This document shows, in pieces, positions 36,940 to 47,629 of a stretch of DNA of 64,000 bases (its first letter is position 1; each line of letters opens with the position of its first letter). Under the pieces are notes generated by a model. The model ran no database searches, had not been told where the DNA came from, and was given only the letters and a program-made list of their open reading frames with translations. This stretch comes from Coenobita brevimanus. Its lineage: Eukaryota > Arthropoda > Malacostraca > Decapoda > Coenobitidae. The DNA lies in contig CM064732.1 in the NCBI GenBank assembly GCA_032717465.1, positions 35,522,015-35,586,014 on the forward strand. Reading direction: 5' to 3'. The position numbers and the translations under genes are program-made.

Positions 36940-37780
36940 TTAAGTATTAACTATACAAGTCCCCTTTTTCAACTGTAATTCCCCATTCATGTGATTAATT
37001 ATGAGGATCTGAGTTTGCCCATCGTTATTCATCTGACATAATGCGTTTTCTACTGACAATCCTTTCACTTGACATAATTCTTCCAAAACAAGAACACTGC
37101 TATCCTTCAATTTACTCTTTATGGTAACTTTCATGTATGAGTTTGGAGGAATAACTAAATCACTGGTGAGATGGGTGGGAAAAGCTGATGAGTCAATACT
37201 GTTACCTCGGTCTCGAGTGCGGGAGGCTGGGGGAGGTGGTGTGAGTGGATCTATACACTCAACTCTTTGTGTATGTTGGCTTAGGCTTTTAATATTCAGG
37301 TTTTTAATGTTTCCAAATATTTGTGGTTCTGTTTTACTTATAGGTGAGAAATCTGGTGGCACTGGTAACTCTTCTATGAATTCATTATCCAAGTCTGTTT
37401 CATTCATTTGTGGGACTAAAGTTATTTTCTCTGTTCTCATGGATCGTAGGCCCAGTAACATATTAGCTTTTATTGCTAAGTTTTCAAGAATATAAAAAAA
37501 TGCAGAAATTGGTCTTGTAGTCTCTGTGAAACTGATGATTAACCGCATCATGCCTTTTACTGTAATTTGTTTGCCATCTACTGTATATACTGTAAGTCTA
37601 AATCAGATTCTTCCAGAAAGTTACTTTCTTCTTATTGCTAAAAATTCTATCTGATTCTTCTTGTGTTATTAAATTCACTGGAGAGCCTGTACCTAAGAAC
37701 AATGAGACGGTTTGACCTTCACATACAGCTGGTATCAAGATACACTCACTTCCCAACATGCCTCCTATGTGAACTTTAGA
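36940..37780 (-). pseudogene. Gypsy protease region
   Basis: The minus-strand piece LFLGTGSPVNLI at about 37660-37705 matches a retropepsin active site in which the DTG aspartate (GGT at 37691-37693) is glycine. The downstream ANMLLGLRSM resembles the retropepsin C-terminal 'ILLG' motif. Between 37551 and 36940 an open frame continues as a spacer rich in proline and serine that leads to the RT. Frame changes occur near 37560. Loss of the catalytic residue would abolish protease activity. Confidence 0.65.
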
Positions 37781-37859
37781 CTTGCTTTTGTTTACGATTG
37801 ATCGTTTTTTGTCGTGATTTGGCCTTCCCCTGATTTCAGTTTAGAAACTATTTTCTCTA

Positions 37860-38759
37860 CTGTCAAACAATTGCTGGTCCAATGACCTTGCGACCGATGA
37901 TGTCTACAGTATGGATCACATCCTTTGTCTTTTGTTTATCTTCTTTTGCTTTGATAAAGCAGTTATTCTTTGTGTGTCTGGGTTAGCACAGTAATAACAT
38001 AGAATGGACCTATCTCCTGAGTGTGATCTTCGAGATGACTTCCCATATTTAGTGGTATCTATGGCGCAGCTTCTGCCCGGACTGCGTGCAAACTTGTGTG
38101 ACTGCCTGTAATCTGGTGTTTGAGAGCGCTGCCTTGAAGCGTGTGGGTACCTGCTTTGTCTGTTTTGGGATCGCGAGCAATTTTGTCCTTTGTTTTGCGT
38201 GGTTGTAGCTGTTTTCACAGCTGATACTGTGTCTGGCACTCTCATTCTAGTAGAATGTGATTGTGTTTCTGTCACCCCTGCTTTGCAACAATTCATCTCT
38301 ACCTCGTTCATAAAGTCTATGAAGCACATGCCTGGGGTGTAAGGGATCATCTTACCGATTTTGAGTATCCTATCAGGTAATTTACACAAGGCAGCTACAT
38401 AACCAGTGATGTCTACGACAAGGTCTGGTGACATCTTTCCATCTCCTGTCATCCAGTTTAAGTTTTCTAAAGTAGCTAATAATGTTCTTTTAATGTAGAG
38501 ACATCTGCTGTTATTTCACTGAGCACATGATTTGAAGTGTGCTCCCTCACAAAATCCACAATCTTATGTAATTCTGGGATTATGTCTGGCAGAAAGTTTA
38601 TGCCTTCAGAAAATTTTTTCAGGAATTCTGTTTTAAACTCATCATATGTCTTAGCCTTAATAAGCTTATCTGACTTAAGCAAATCACCTGCTGGGCATCT
38701 CTCCTGATAAATACAGGAGGAAAATATTGCTATTTTCTCCTGTTCATTTGTTACGTGCC
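37860..38759 (-). pseudogene. Gypsy gag-like region, broken
   Basis: Minus-strand pieces: LIKAKTYDEFKTEFLKKFSEG at about 38620-38660, a helical stretch, then DFMNEVEMNCCKAG, a long arginine/serine-rich segment (SRSQNRQSRYPHASRQRS) and a CYYC near 37990 like half of a CCHC zinc knuckle. A second cysteine/histidine group may follow in another frame. These fit a gag nucleocapsid. The frame is broken near 38460, and a LINE fragment at 38774-38988 interrupts the upstream part. Confidence 0.6.
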
Positions 38760-38773
38760 TCTTTTGACATGAC

Positions 38774-38988
38774 TATCTATCTATCTATTGCCAGACGCCT
38801 CAATCCTGTTCGGGGTGGCCACAAACAAAACGCCTCAACCTCGCCCTGTCCCTCGCCATTTCAATGCCCTGCTCCCAACTCACACCCCTCTCTCTCATAT
38901 ACCTCTCCACCCCATTCCTCCATCTCATCCTCGGCCTTCCCCTTCCTCTTCGCCCCTCTACCTCACTCACATACACTCTCTTCGTCAG
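38774..38988 (-). mobile_element. 5'-truncated LINE 3' end with target duplication
   Basis: On the minus strand about 60 codons encode the C-terminus of a LINE reverse transcriptase (RRGRGRPRMRW, then YMRERGVSWEQG, MARDRARLRRF), a stop, the tail GGCCACCCCG...GGCGTCTGGCAAT and (AGAT)n. TCTTTTGACATGAC flanks both sides (38760-38773 and 38989-39002), a 14 bp target duplication. The 'GRPRMRW...SW..A..DR..WR' pattern is typical of the C-termini of several arthropod LINEs. The tail is shared with the 5S-derived SINE. Confidence 0.9.
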
Positions 38989-39262
38989 TCTTTTGACATG
39001 ACATTGTGTGATAAATGAGCGTACAGCATAACGAAAAACGAGGTTTTGGGATGAATCAGCTGAATGCTCGGCCGAATCCAGCATTTTCAAAAAGAAGGAG
39101 CACGATTCATAACAGAAATATTGCTGAATGTATTTAAGCACTCAAAATATCAAAGTTCAATAATTTTTCCTGTTTCATTCATAGCAATTCAATAATACAG
39201 ACACATGCACATACGGTAAGATACTTTCTGCATGTATTTTGAAAAAAAAAAAAATAATAATA

Positions 39263-39516
39263 ATGCTTTTATTGTCAGGGCCGGATTCGCCAATAGGCCA
39301 AGTAGGTCACTGGCCTAGGGCCCAGCTGTATCTGGGGGCCCACTGAAACTAATTTGACACACAGTGTGCCAGTGTATAACCTTGTTTCAAATGTACACCG
39401 AGTATTTCATTACATAATATATTCACAACCATAAGGGTCCCCGTACAATAAATATAGGGTCCGGAGTATGGGACCCCTGTACAATAATCTGGGGGCCGAC
39501 TGATGAGTTTGGCCTT
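39263..39516. other. Unclassified sequence beginning CAGGGCCGGATTCGCC
   Basis: Starts near 39277 with CAGGGCCGGATTCGCCAATAGG after an A-rich run, and contains GGCCTAGGGCCC and GGGGGCC blocks. It resembles the end of a non-autonomous DNA transposon (hAT or Harbinger type), but the matching opposite end and a target duplication were not found. It is the insertion site of the following LINE. Confidence 0.35.
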
Positions 39517-39523
39517 GGCATAC

Positions 39524-42386
39524 ATTTTTTTTTTTTTTTTTTAATAACAGAATGGAGGAAGGAAAAACAAATGAGTAAAAAAAAAAAAAAAAAAGCCCAT
39601 ACACCAGATTACTGGCGTTCTCCATTCATAAAATATCTGTAACAGTTAGACTTGAACAGCTGTGGGTTGAAATTTGGAGGGAAACAACTCTGGGGAAGCC
39701 AATTCCAGAGAGATGCAGTTCGGGGAATGAAAGAATTCTGATAGACAGAAGTTCTGCAATATGGCTGAGTGACATTCCAGTCATGAGCGCTACCAGATGC
39801 CCGTGTAGCACGAGGGAAGGCATGGAGAGGTGGCACCATGGAAGCAACTTCGTCTGAGCATCTGCCAAAAAAATATCTGTAAAATAATGCAAGGGAGGCA
39901 ACATTCCTTCTTACACGCAGGGGAGGTAGTTTATATGTAATGACAGGGTTGTTAATGATTCTAACAGCTTTGTTCTGAATTTTCTCTAGTTGTCTTAATG
40001 CAACCTCTCTACAACCATCCCACAAGGGTGAGTAATATTCAAGCTGAGAGCGCACATGACTCTTATAAATTATAGCTAACTGCTCATCGGCGAAGAAGTT
40101 ACGGACTCTGTACAATAATCAAAGTTTCTCTGAGGCGGTTTTAGCAAGTGATCTGACATGAAAGGTCCAGCTGAGGGCACTATTAAGTGAGACGCTAAGA
40201 ATTTCAATACTTTTGCAGATGGGAATATTAGTAGCACTGAAGGTAATGTACGAATCTGGCAATATCTGTCTATTAGTAAACTGTATATATTTAGTTTTAC
40301 TAGCATTAAAAGAGACAAGGTTGTTTTGTCCCCATTCACTGATCGTAGATAGATCTTGATTTATGGAGATGGCTGTACTGAGTTGAGAAGTAGAGATATT
40401 AGACTTTGTAAATGGGTGTCTGAGTGTGAATGAACTATGTAGTGTTGAGTCATCTGCATATGAGTGAATGGGATTGTGGGTGACAGATAAGAGATCATTA
40501 ATATGAACCAGAAATAGGGTTGGCACCAGAACTGATCCCTGCGGCACGCCAGTGTTAATTGAGTGGAAATTGGAATATACATCATCTACTTTTACTCTTA
40601 TTTTCCTGTCACTAAGATATGAAGAAATCAAAGGAACAAAAGATGTTAGTCCATAGCAAGGGAGTTTGGACAGCAGGGAACGGTGCCATACTCTGTCAAA
40701 AGCTTTAGAGATATCAAGAGCTACTGCATGAGTTTCTCCAAAAAGATCAATTGATTGATGGATGGTATGAGTTAAGAGATTGAGTATGTCAATGTTGGAT
40801 CTTTCGTGGCGAAAACCATATTGTCTATCACTAATTAAGTTGTTGGATTCAAGATGTTTAACAATGTGCTTATTAATTAAAGTTTCAAATACCTTACCAA
40901 GAGAAGATGTGACATCTATTGCTCTGTAATTGGAGAGGTCAGACGAACTTCCTTTCTTCGGAATTGGGTGGATATTGGCTTCTTTCCATGAATTTGGGAA
41001 TAAAGAAGTACGTATGTATAGTCTGAACAATTTAGCTAGGACAGAGGCAAGTTCAGGGGAACACTTTTTCAAAATAATTGGCGGAATTCCATCTGGGCCT
41101 GGAGCTTTGTTGGTAGGTAAATTGTCTAGGATTGAGTTTATGTATCTTGTCTGTATTTTAAGTGGGGCAATTTCGGGAGAATCAAGTTCCAGTACTGGGA
41201 CATTCTGGCTGGTATCGTCTATGGTAGAGTTTCTGGCAAAGGTACTGGCAAAGATATTTGCTTTCCCACGTGGGTCATTTGTAATGTTGCCATCTGAAGA
41301 TTTTAGTGGGGGAATGGAAGATGACTTGCTAAAGTTATTATTGAAAGAATTAAGAGTTGACCAGAATATTCTATTGTCATTAGGGTTGTTATGTAGTTTT
41401 GATGCTTGCTTTTGAAGAAAGTTTGATTTAGATAGATTTAATACAGCTTTTGCATGATTTCTAGCAATTTTAAATTGGGAGAGTGATTCAGATGTTTTTG
41501 ATTTTAAGTAAGAGTTATATGCTAATGACTTTTTGGCTGTTGCTCTGGCACAGTTGCCATCAAACCATTTTGGAGAGTTCGATCTTTTAGTGAACTGTTG
41601 ACTTGGTATGAATAAATCCATACCAGCTAGAATTAAGTTGCAAATGTGGGACTAGATATAATTGGGATCACTAGAGAAGAAAGATTCCCATGGAATGTCA
41701 GCAAGATAATTTCTAAATCCATCCCAGTCTGCCCTATCAAAGTGCCATCGGGTCACCCTGACAGGTTCAGAACGGGGAGGTGTGGGAGCATTAACTAATG
41801 AGGCTTTGATGAGATTGTGGTCAGAGGATCCAAGTGGTGACCAACTGGGTAAGATTAAATGATTCCGCAAACAGCTCGCACTCTAGACCAGCGTCGTCAG
41901 GCCGGGCAGAATGCAATAACCATTCAACATTAAGTATGTTAAAATCACCCAAAATGGTAATTTCGGTACCAAGGGCAAGGTTAAGGTTACTCAACTGAGT
42001 GGATATGGAATCAAATACACTGGGTTCCGAAGAAGCATTTGGGGAACGATAAACTACACAAATATATTTGGTAATGTTTTAACAATTTAGTTTATATAAT
42101 GAGTAATCAAAACAGGATGAAGTGAAGTTTAAAATATTGTCAACTGCATATTGGGGTTTGATATAAGAACAGGTGCCGCCCTTGTTACGGAAGTTTGTAA
42201 GGAGATGGTAACTGGGAAAACAAAATGGAGATATATCGGTAAAGGGTGAGCATTGTGGTTCTGTGAGGAAAAGGGCCAAAGGGGATATGGACTGAAGGAA
42301 AAAATGAACTGAGTTTAAATTTGTGGTAAAGTAGGTAAATCCAGCATTGTTTATTGTAAATTATCATTAGCTTGCCGAAAGAAGGG
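39524..42386 (-). mobile_element. Jockey-like LINE, copy 2
   Basis: A minus-strand LINE with a poly(A) tail (T run 39525-39542). GGCATAC flanks both sides (39517-39523 and 42387-42393), a 7 bp target duplication. It is 5'-truncated within the endonuclease. It carries an A-rich interruption in the 3' UTR (T-run on the minus strand, about 39577-39595). It is related to copy 1 at 12.4 kb but clearly a different subfamily. Confidence 0.88.
39609..42370 (-). pseudogene. LINE endonuclease-reverse transcriptase, few breaks (copy 2)
   Basis: The endonuclease remnant shows SPLALFLTEPQ, VVYRSPNASS, ITILGDFNI and GSSDHNLIKA, with stops between pieces and a truncated start. A 500-codon frame at 40119-41621 then holds the RT: NKAPGPDGIPPIIL, NYRAIDVTSSL, ALDISKAFDRVWH, TGVPQGSVLVPTLFLVHINDLL and an intact YADDSTLH. 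A TGA at 40119-40121 separates it from 168 further codons in the same frame (YRVRNFFADEQLAI...SPLWDG), ending at 39609. From the context LGLLYR-like sequence is expected, so this is probably a single GGA-to-TGA change. The catalytic core is intact but the element is truncated and cannot be autonomous. Confidence 0.9.
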
Positions 42387-42393
42387 GGCATAC

Positions 42394-43273
42394 GCCTCCT
42401 CCCCCCCCCCGCCCCCAATCTCCGTTCCTGGAATGTGCAGGACAGGAATGAATGGAAGGGAATCATACATGATGAACATGTTGGGAGTGGCAGTCAAAAG
42501 TACATGGAACAGCTTTTTGGCAAGTCATGTGATGTGACTTTTGTTGCGGAAAGTGTGACTCGTGAAAATAAATTGATACTCGTAATTTCTTGGGCTTGAG
42601 TCAGTGAGCATTAGTTCTTCTCTATTCCTTTTCTGAGGCCTGATTCTCAGCACACATTAAAAAAAGGGGGTTTTGGTGATGATGTTGATGATGATTATGA
42701 CAACGATGAGGGAAAATATTGGGATCAGGAGTTTTAACAAATTAAGCATTTTTAAATACCGAAATGATTTTTATGACTGGTAAGTTATCAGAATCTGATT
42801 AATGTATCACAATAATATATTTTACTGTTTTACCCTAAGTCTACTAATACCAAGTCGGATCACTTCTTTCTAAAACAGCTCCAAGCTCGCGCTGTGGGTA
42901 GAGCATCAGTGTGACATCGACTGGATCTGGCATGAAACCCCAGTGCTCAGTTGACTCCTGACCATGACAGTGAGTGTATGTTTGCTCCACTCACCAGATC
43001 ATGACACATTTTCAGTCCGGAGAAGTGATGGAAGGGACTGAAATGTGTGAGGGAAGGTGTAGGGGTGTGAGGGAACCTACTGCTATTTTATAGGGTTAAA
43101 CGAGTCTGCATTTCTTCCCCTTCTTCATATTCCCTTATCACAAATGTTTAATTTGAGTCTGCCCTTTTATACATTTTCTGGTACTTAATCCAGCTGACGT
43201 CACACAAGCCACGCCTCCCTGCGCGCTGACAGAATGTGAACCGAATTGGTATTAGTAGACTTAGGTCTTACCC
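42394..43273. other. No gene recognised
   Basis: Unique-looking DNA between the LINE and piggyBac copy C, with a C-rich run at about 42398-42415. No frame, RNA or repeat that I can support. Confidence 0.45.
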
Positions 43274-43530
43274 TTAACCCACCCCGTCCCGATGACGTAT
43301 GGGTACGTTGCAACGATTTGCATTTGCCAGTCCCGGCGACGTACCAGTACGTCGTGCAATTGCAATGTGCATAATTTCGACAATTTTCAAATTTCGCGCT
43401 TGATTTGCGGTACGTACCCTCGCCTGACCTTCCCCTACCTGCCACCAGGCGGGGACACTCAGCAACCCCGCGTGACCCGCGCTAGCCCGCCACTCGTCCA
43501 CTCACCTGGTAGCCACGGTCCCGCTCAGAC

Positions 43531-46020
43531 ATGGCTAAGAGAGGTCTCTCAGACAGCGAGATTCAAGTCGCCCTGGACACCTTTACCGGCGACAGTGATT
43601 CCCCACTGGACGACGAGGAGATGGACAAAGATTATGTGCAGCCAGAGGAGGAAGAAACCACCAGCAGTGACGAGGAAGTTCCGTCACCCAGAAAGCGGCA
43701 GTACGTGACTTACCGTGCTGCTAGAGAGGGGAAGGAGGCAAAGAAGGCACGTGGTATATCCTATCCCTATCCCCAGCGTGATTTGGAAGCAGAATTCGAG
43801 GTCGAGGACGAGGACGAGGACGAGGACGGAGCCGTGGGACGTGCTGCCACGTGGTATGGACGGGAGGTCATTACACATCGTGGCCCAGAGCGCACACCAC
43901 GTCGTATGAGCAGGTATGGGCCTAGCATTCTGTTTGGGGAGCTAGGAAGTCAAGTGGAGGGAGTGGGGAGTGAAACGGAAAGTCCAGGGATTAGGGAAAG
44001 TGAGAGTGACGTGAGTGAGTCATTGCTCTCCCTACATAGTGTGAGGCGGCAGAGTGGATCACGTGGGCCAGTGCGGGTGCGTTCCTTATCTCGTGGGGTT
44101 GTGAGGGAGGGGGAAGGTGGGGAGGAACCACTCCAAAGCACGTCTTATGCTCCCCAATATCCCCTAACACGTGGTCGAGTTAGGTTGCGTGAGAGAGCAC
44201 GTGGTGTGGTAATGGAGGGGGAAGGTGGGGAGGAACCACTCCCCAGCACGTCTTCTGCTCCCCAATATTCTACTATTTCATCCCCACAGCCCCCTAATGT
44301 TCCTCAAGGCCATAAGGGTAAGGGAAAGGGAAAGGGTAAAGGCAGAGGGAAGAGGAGTGACAGTGGGGAAGCCCTCCGTACTCCTTCTCCCCCACCTCCC
44401 CAACCAGGATCTCCTCCCCACCCAGACGAAGGCAGTGATGGGGCTGATGGGGACGAGGGATTTGTGTCGTGGGATTGGGAGGATGGGAGTGATTTTTCTC
44501 CCCTCATTCACCCCTTCACTGAGCAATGGCGATCTGGCTGCACTGCACCAGGTATTCACACTAATTCCACCAGGTTGGATTTTTTCCACCTGTTTTTCAG
44601 TGAGGCATTCGTGGATCAGATCGTTTACCAAACAAACCTGTTTGCAAGCACCCAGCGCCTAGAAAGTGAAAGACTGGGAACAAGGAGTAGGCATTCTATG
44701 ATCTATGATTACCCTGTCTCACTTCCAGAAATGTTCTTATTTTTTGCCCTGGTCCTTTTGATGGGTATTATAAGAAAGAATAGAATTCCTGCTTACTGGA
44801 CTAGGGACCCTGTTATGTTTACCCCCATATTTGGTCAAGTGATGAGCCGTAATCGGTTTCAACAAATTCTAAGTCGCCTCCATTTTTATGATGCTCATGA
44901 CCCTGCAAATGCAAACAACACTGACAAAATGAGGCGAATTCGGTTGGTCTTTGATCACCTCAGGCAAACATTTCGTTCCTCATTCTATCTCTTTAGAGAT
45001 CTCGTCATAGACGAGAGTCTCGTGTTGTGGAGAGGCAATATTTCATTCAGACAGTATATACCCAGCAAAAGGCACCGTTTTGGGTTCAAGATCTTTGTTA
45101 TGTGTGACTGTAGGACTGGATACGTGCAAGACATAGTCTTGTACACCGGTGCACAGACAGACATAATAGAAGATCGAAGTATTGGACTGTCGGGAGCAGT
45201 GGTAAAGACGATGATACAAGACTACCTTCATCGCGGTCACGTTCTCTACCTCGACAACTGGTACACTAGCCCTCTTCTCGCTCGTTATCTTCACACACAT
45301 GAAACGGGAGTCTGTGGAACCATAAAGGTGAACCGGCGTCACATGGCCAAGGTAGGGCGGAAACTTGCAAGGAGTGAGGTTGTCTTCTTCAAAGCCAACA
45401 ACATCCTTGCAACAATGTGGAACCACAACAGAGAAGTAAGCCTCTTGTCCACGGTTCACCGCCCCTTGATGCACCGTACTGATTCTGTAGATTACCATAG
45501 CGAGAGCAGGCGTCGTGTTTGGAAACCTGAGTGTGTTATGGATTACAATATAAACATGCGCCTCGTGGACCAGTCAGACTCCATGATATCGACGGTAGAG
45601 TGTGCCAGGACAACGATGAAGTGGTATAAAAAACTGTTCTTTCACTTACTAGATATCACTGCTCTGAATTGCCACCACCTTCACGCCATGACCACAGGAG
45701 TTCAGGAAACATTTGAAGGGTTTGTGAGGGAGCTCACAAGAGAAATCTTTGCAAAGTATGCTGTTGAAAGGCCCCAACAGCGCACCCGCACTGCCCCTAT
45801 TACCCAAACTCCCCAGAGAATATCTGGCCGCCATTTCCCCACTCCTATCCCTCCCCAGCCCAACAGACCTAGGCCCCAACGCAGGTGTCACGTGTGCAGT
45901 AATTCACAGGTGAGACTCACAACACAGAGGAAGGACACCCGCTATGAGTGCGTGCAGTGTGACGTGGGTCTCTGTATTCACCCATGTTTTAGTGAATATC
46001 ACACGTTGATGCAATTTTAG
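43531..46020 (+). CDS. piggyBac transposase, uninterrupted 829 aa (copy C)
   Basis: A complete PGBD4-like piggyBac transposase, which would cut and paste DNA at TTAA. Residues 1-60 hold MAKRGLSDSEI and acidic stretches. Residues 60-310 are low complexity (glutamate/aspartate runs, a repeated EGGEEPL.STS.APQY motif, a lysine/glycine-rich GKGKGKGKGRGKR that may serve as a nuclear signal, then prolines). The DDE domain follows: D494 in VIDESLVLWRG, D575 in YLDNWYTSPLL, D680 and D683 in RLVDQSDSMIST. Residues about 787-826 form a cysteine-rich zinc-binding end (CHVC...YECVQCDVGLCIHPCF..YH). The start is the ATG shared with copies A and B after the CAGACATGGC context. It is longer than the insect piggyBac transposase (594 aa) mainly because of the N-terminal region. 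No stop or frameshift is visible, so it could be active. Confidence 0.93.
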   Translation: MAKRGLSDSEIQVALDTFTGDSDSPLDDEEMDKDYVQPEEEETTSSDEEVPSPRKRQYVTYRAAREGKEAKKARGISYPYPQRDLEAEFEVEDEDEDEDGAVGRAATWYGREVITHRGPERTPRRMSRYGPSILFGELGSQVEGVGSETESPGIRESESDVSESLLSLHSVRRQSGSRGPVRVRSLSRGVVREGEGGEEPLQSTSYAPQYPLTRGRVRLRERARGVVMEGEGGEEPLPSTSSAPQYSTISSPQPPNVPQGHKGKGKGKGKGRGKRSDSGEALRTPSPPPPQPGSPPHPDEGSDGADGDEGFVSWDWEDGSDFSPLIHPFTEQWRSGCTAPGIHTNSTRLDFFHLFFSEAFVDQIVYQTNLFASTQRLESERLGTRSRHSMIYDYPVSLPEMFLFFALVLLMGIIRKNRIPAYWTRDPVMFTPIFGQVMSRNRFQQILSRLHFYDAHDPANANNTDKMRRIRLVFDHLRQTFRSSFYLFRDLVIDESLVLWRGNISFRQYIPSKRHRFGFKIFVMCDCRTGYVQDIVLYTGAQTDIIEDRSIGLSGAVVKTMIQDYLHRGHVLYLDNWYTSPLLARYLHTHETGVCGTIKVNRRHMAKVGRKLARSEVVFFKANNILATMWNHNREVSLLSTVHRPLMHRTDSVDYHSESRRRVWKPECVMDYNINMRLVDQSDSMISTVECARTTMKWYKKLFFHLLDITALNCHHLHAMTTGVQETFEGFVRELTREIFAKYAVERPQQRTRTAPITQTPQRISGRHFPTPIPPQPNRPRPQRRCHVCSNSQVRLTTQRKDTRYECVQCDVGLCIHPCFSEYHTLMQF

Positions 46021-47600
46021 CATGGTGTGAATGCGAAAGGACGCTGAAATTATGAGGTAAATGCGACAGACGGACGCTCAGTGAAATTATCAGTCATGTG
46101 GATCTCCAAATATTAGTATAAAGTGCCTACGGGTAGAACATAAGTGAAAATATTGTGTGTAAGTATATAAATCTGCCTTAAGTTGAAACTTACATAGAGA
46201 GGGTTGTATGATGCGATATCCTGTCGCTCAGTGCAATAAATACGGCCCGTAATTATATAATTATTATTATGTGACATTCTTACGGGTATAATATAAGTTC
46301 TAATTATAGTATGTGATGATATATATTCTAAGTCAAATATTCATAGCGTGTGTATAAAGATAAGATTTCCTGACGCTCAGTGGAATGAATAAGGCACGTA
46401 TTAGTCAAAATAAAAGTCAGCAAGTGATAAAGTGAATAATTAGTATATAAGTGTGTGAGTGAATGAGTATATAAGTGTGTGAGTATTATGTATGTCGAAA
46501 CATTCCTTGCGAGGGTATTTTCAGGCGATATTCTCACGCTCACTTGAATAAATAATGGCAGTAAGTATGTAGAGTGCATTATAGGGGTGTAAACGTGTGT
46601 AATGTAAGTGGGAAATTATAATTGGAGTGAATAAATAAAGTAGATGATGAAACACGAGTGTTTGAGATCGTGGTTGCTACGTGAATATGCGCTAGCATAT
46701 CGCCAACGGCCGTACCACGTTGAGTACACCGCTTCCCGTCCGATCAGCGAAGTTAAGCAACGTTGGGTCTGGTTAGTACTTGGATGGGTGACCGCCTGGG
46801 AACACCAGATGCTGTTGGCATCCCTACGTGTCAAGTGGGGTTGGTGGAGGATTAGTGCCCCTCCCTGTAAAACAATTAACTCTAAGCCATTGGCCACCCC
46901 GTCTGGGATATATGACGTCTGGCAATGAATGAATGAATATCGCTAAATGCCCTCGTAATGAATGAAAATAATTGAAAACCTTTACAGTGGTGGAGGAAAG
47001 GTTCTATGTAAAGGGGAAAATAAATGGAAAGTGATAAAACAATTTGGTATGTTGAAATACGAGTCATAGCGAGTGCGCTTACTAAGCTGATGTGCGCTAT
47101 ACTTATGCTGCATGTCATCATAATGAATGAAAACATCTGAAAACACTTACAAACAGTTGTAATTGGTAAATTGTCATTGAAACAGAAGTATACAAGTAGA
47201 AAAAATGATATGTTGACTCATACCAGAAACTTAGCATATAGCATGTTACGACTCGGACCAAACTCGCTATGCTCGCGCGATGGTACAATGCTTATTTTTC
47301 ATATATATGTGTCTGAAATCCATTATATTGTTACTGTTATTGTTTATTAGTTCAAATTCAATAAATATAGAGGTGTTGTGTGTTGTTTCTCTCAGTATTC
47401 CTTACCATAGAAAACGTAAACGCATATCCAGCCCATTACAGAATACGATACTTGCCGGGGGGAACCGCACCTGTACGGACCACTTATAGACCGCAGGAAC
47501 CACTTTCTTTGTGATTTTCCTTCGTTTCTCGACCTAAGCGGAAGTTTTAGCAAAAAAAAAAATTTTCCAAAAAGGCTCGGGACTGGGGGATGTCATAGGT
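46021..47600 (+). repeat. piggyBac copy C 3' tail
   Basis: Non-coding tail with repeated (T)GACGCTCAGTG.AAT, GTAAGTATATAA and TAAGTTGAAA blocks spaced about 120-150 bp, interrupted by the 5S-derived SINE. The terminal block includes GCGATGGTACAATGCTTATT near 47278-47297, conserved with copies A and B. Confidence 0.65.
46702..46938 (+). mobile_element. 5S rRNA-derived SINE, full-length copy 2
   Basis: Positions 46702-46821 match the whole 5S rRNA from GCCAACGGCCGTACCACG to GATGCTGTTGGCA, including the internal promoter region (AAGTTAAGCAACG, then TACTTGGATGGGTGACC). About 115 bp of unrelated body follow, then GGCCACCCCG...GACGTCTGGCAAT and (GAAT)n. ATATCGC flanks it (46697-46703 and 46937-46943), probably a 7 bp target duplication overlapping the ends. 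There is no T run after the 5S part, so it is not a 5S gene. SINEs with 5S heads are the SINE3 class. The copy is inserted in the tail of piggyBac copy C. Confidence 0.92.
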
Positions 47601-47629
47601 GCGGAAACCCTCGGGACGTGACGGGTTAA

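Larger units (their letters stand above)
26560..39262 (-). mobile_element. Ty3/Gypsy retrotransposon with env, nested and inactive
   Basis: Minus-strand order from right to left is gag-like, protease, reverse transcriptase, RNase H, integrase, env, polypurine tract and a candidate 3' LTR. This is the gag-pol-env order of errantivirus-type Gypsy elements. It is interrupted by a LINE fragment, piggyBac copy B, a TTAA MITE and perhaps a small retroposon, and carries many stops. A 5' LTR was not identified, so the right boundary is uncertain. Confidence 0.85.
43278..47625 (+). mobile_element. piggyBac element, copy C
   Basis: TTAA at 43274-43277 and 47626-47629 brackets 4348 bp. Ends are CCCACCCCGTCCCGATGACG and, reversed from the right, CCCGTCACGTCCCGAGGG. 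It carries an uninterrupted transposase, a tail related to those of copies A and B, and a 5S-derived SINE inserted in the tail. Without the SINE it would be about 4.1 kb. It is a related but distinct subfamily from A and B. Confidence 0.94.

Noticed and set aside
46702..46821. Functional 5S rRNA gene
   Set aside because: There is no T-run terminator after the 5S part. The sequence continues into a SINE body found with the same fusion at 2703-2895, and a target duplication flanks the whole unit.
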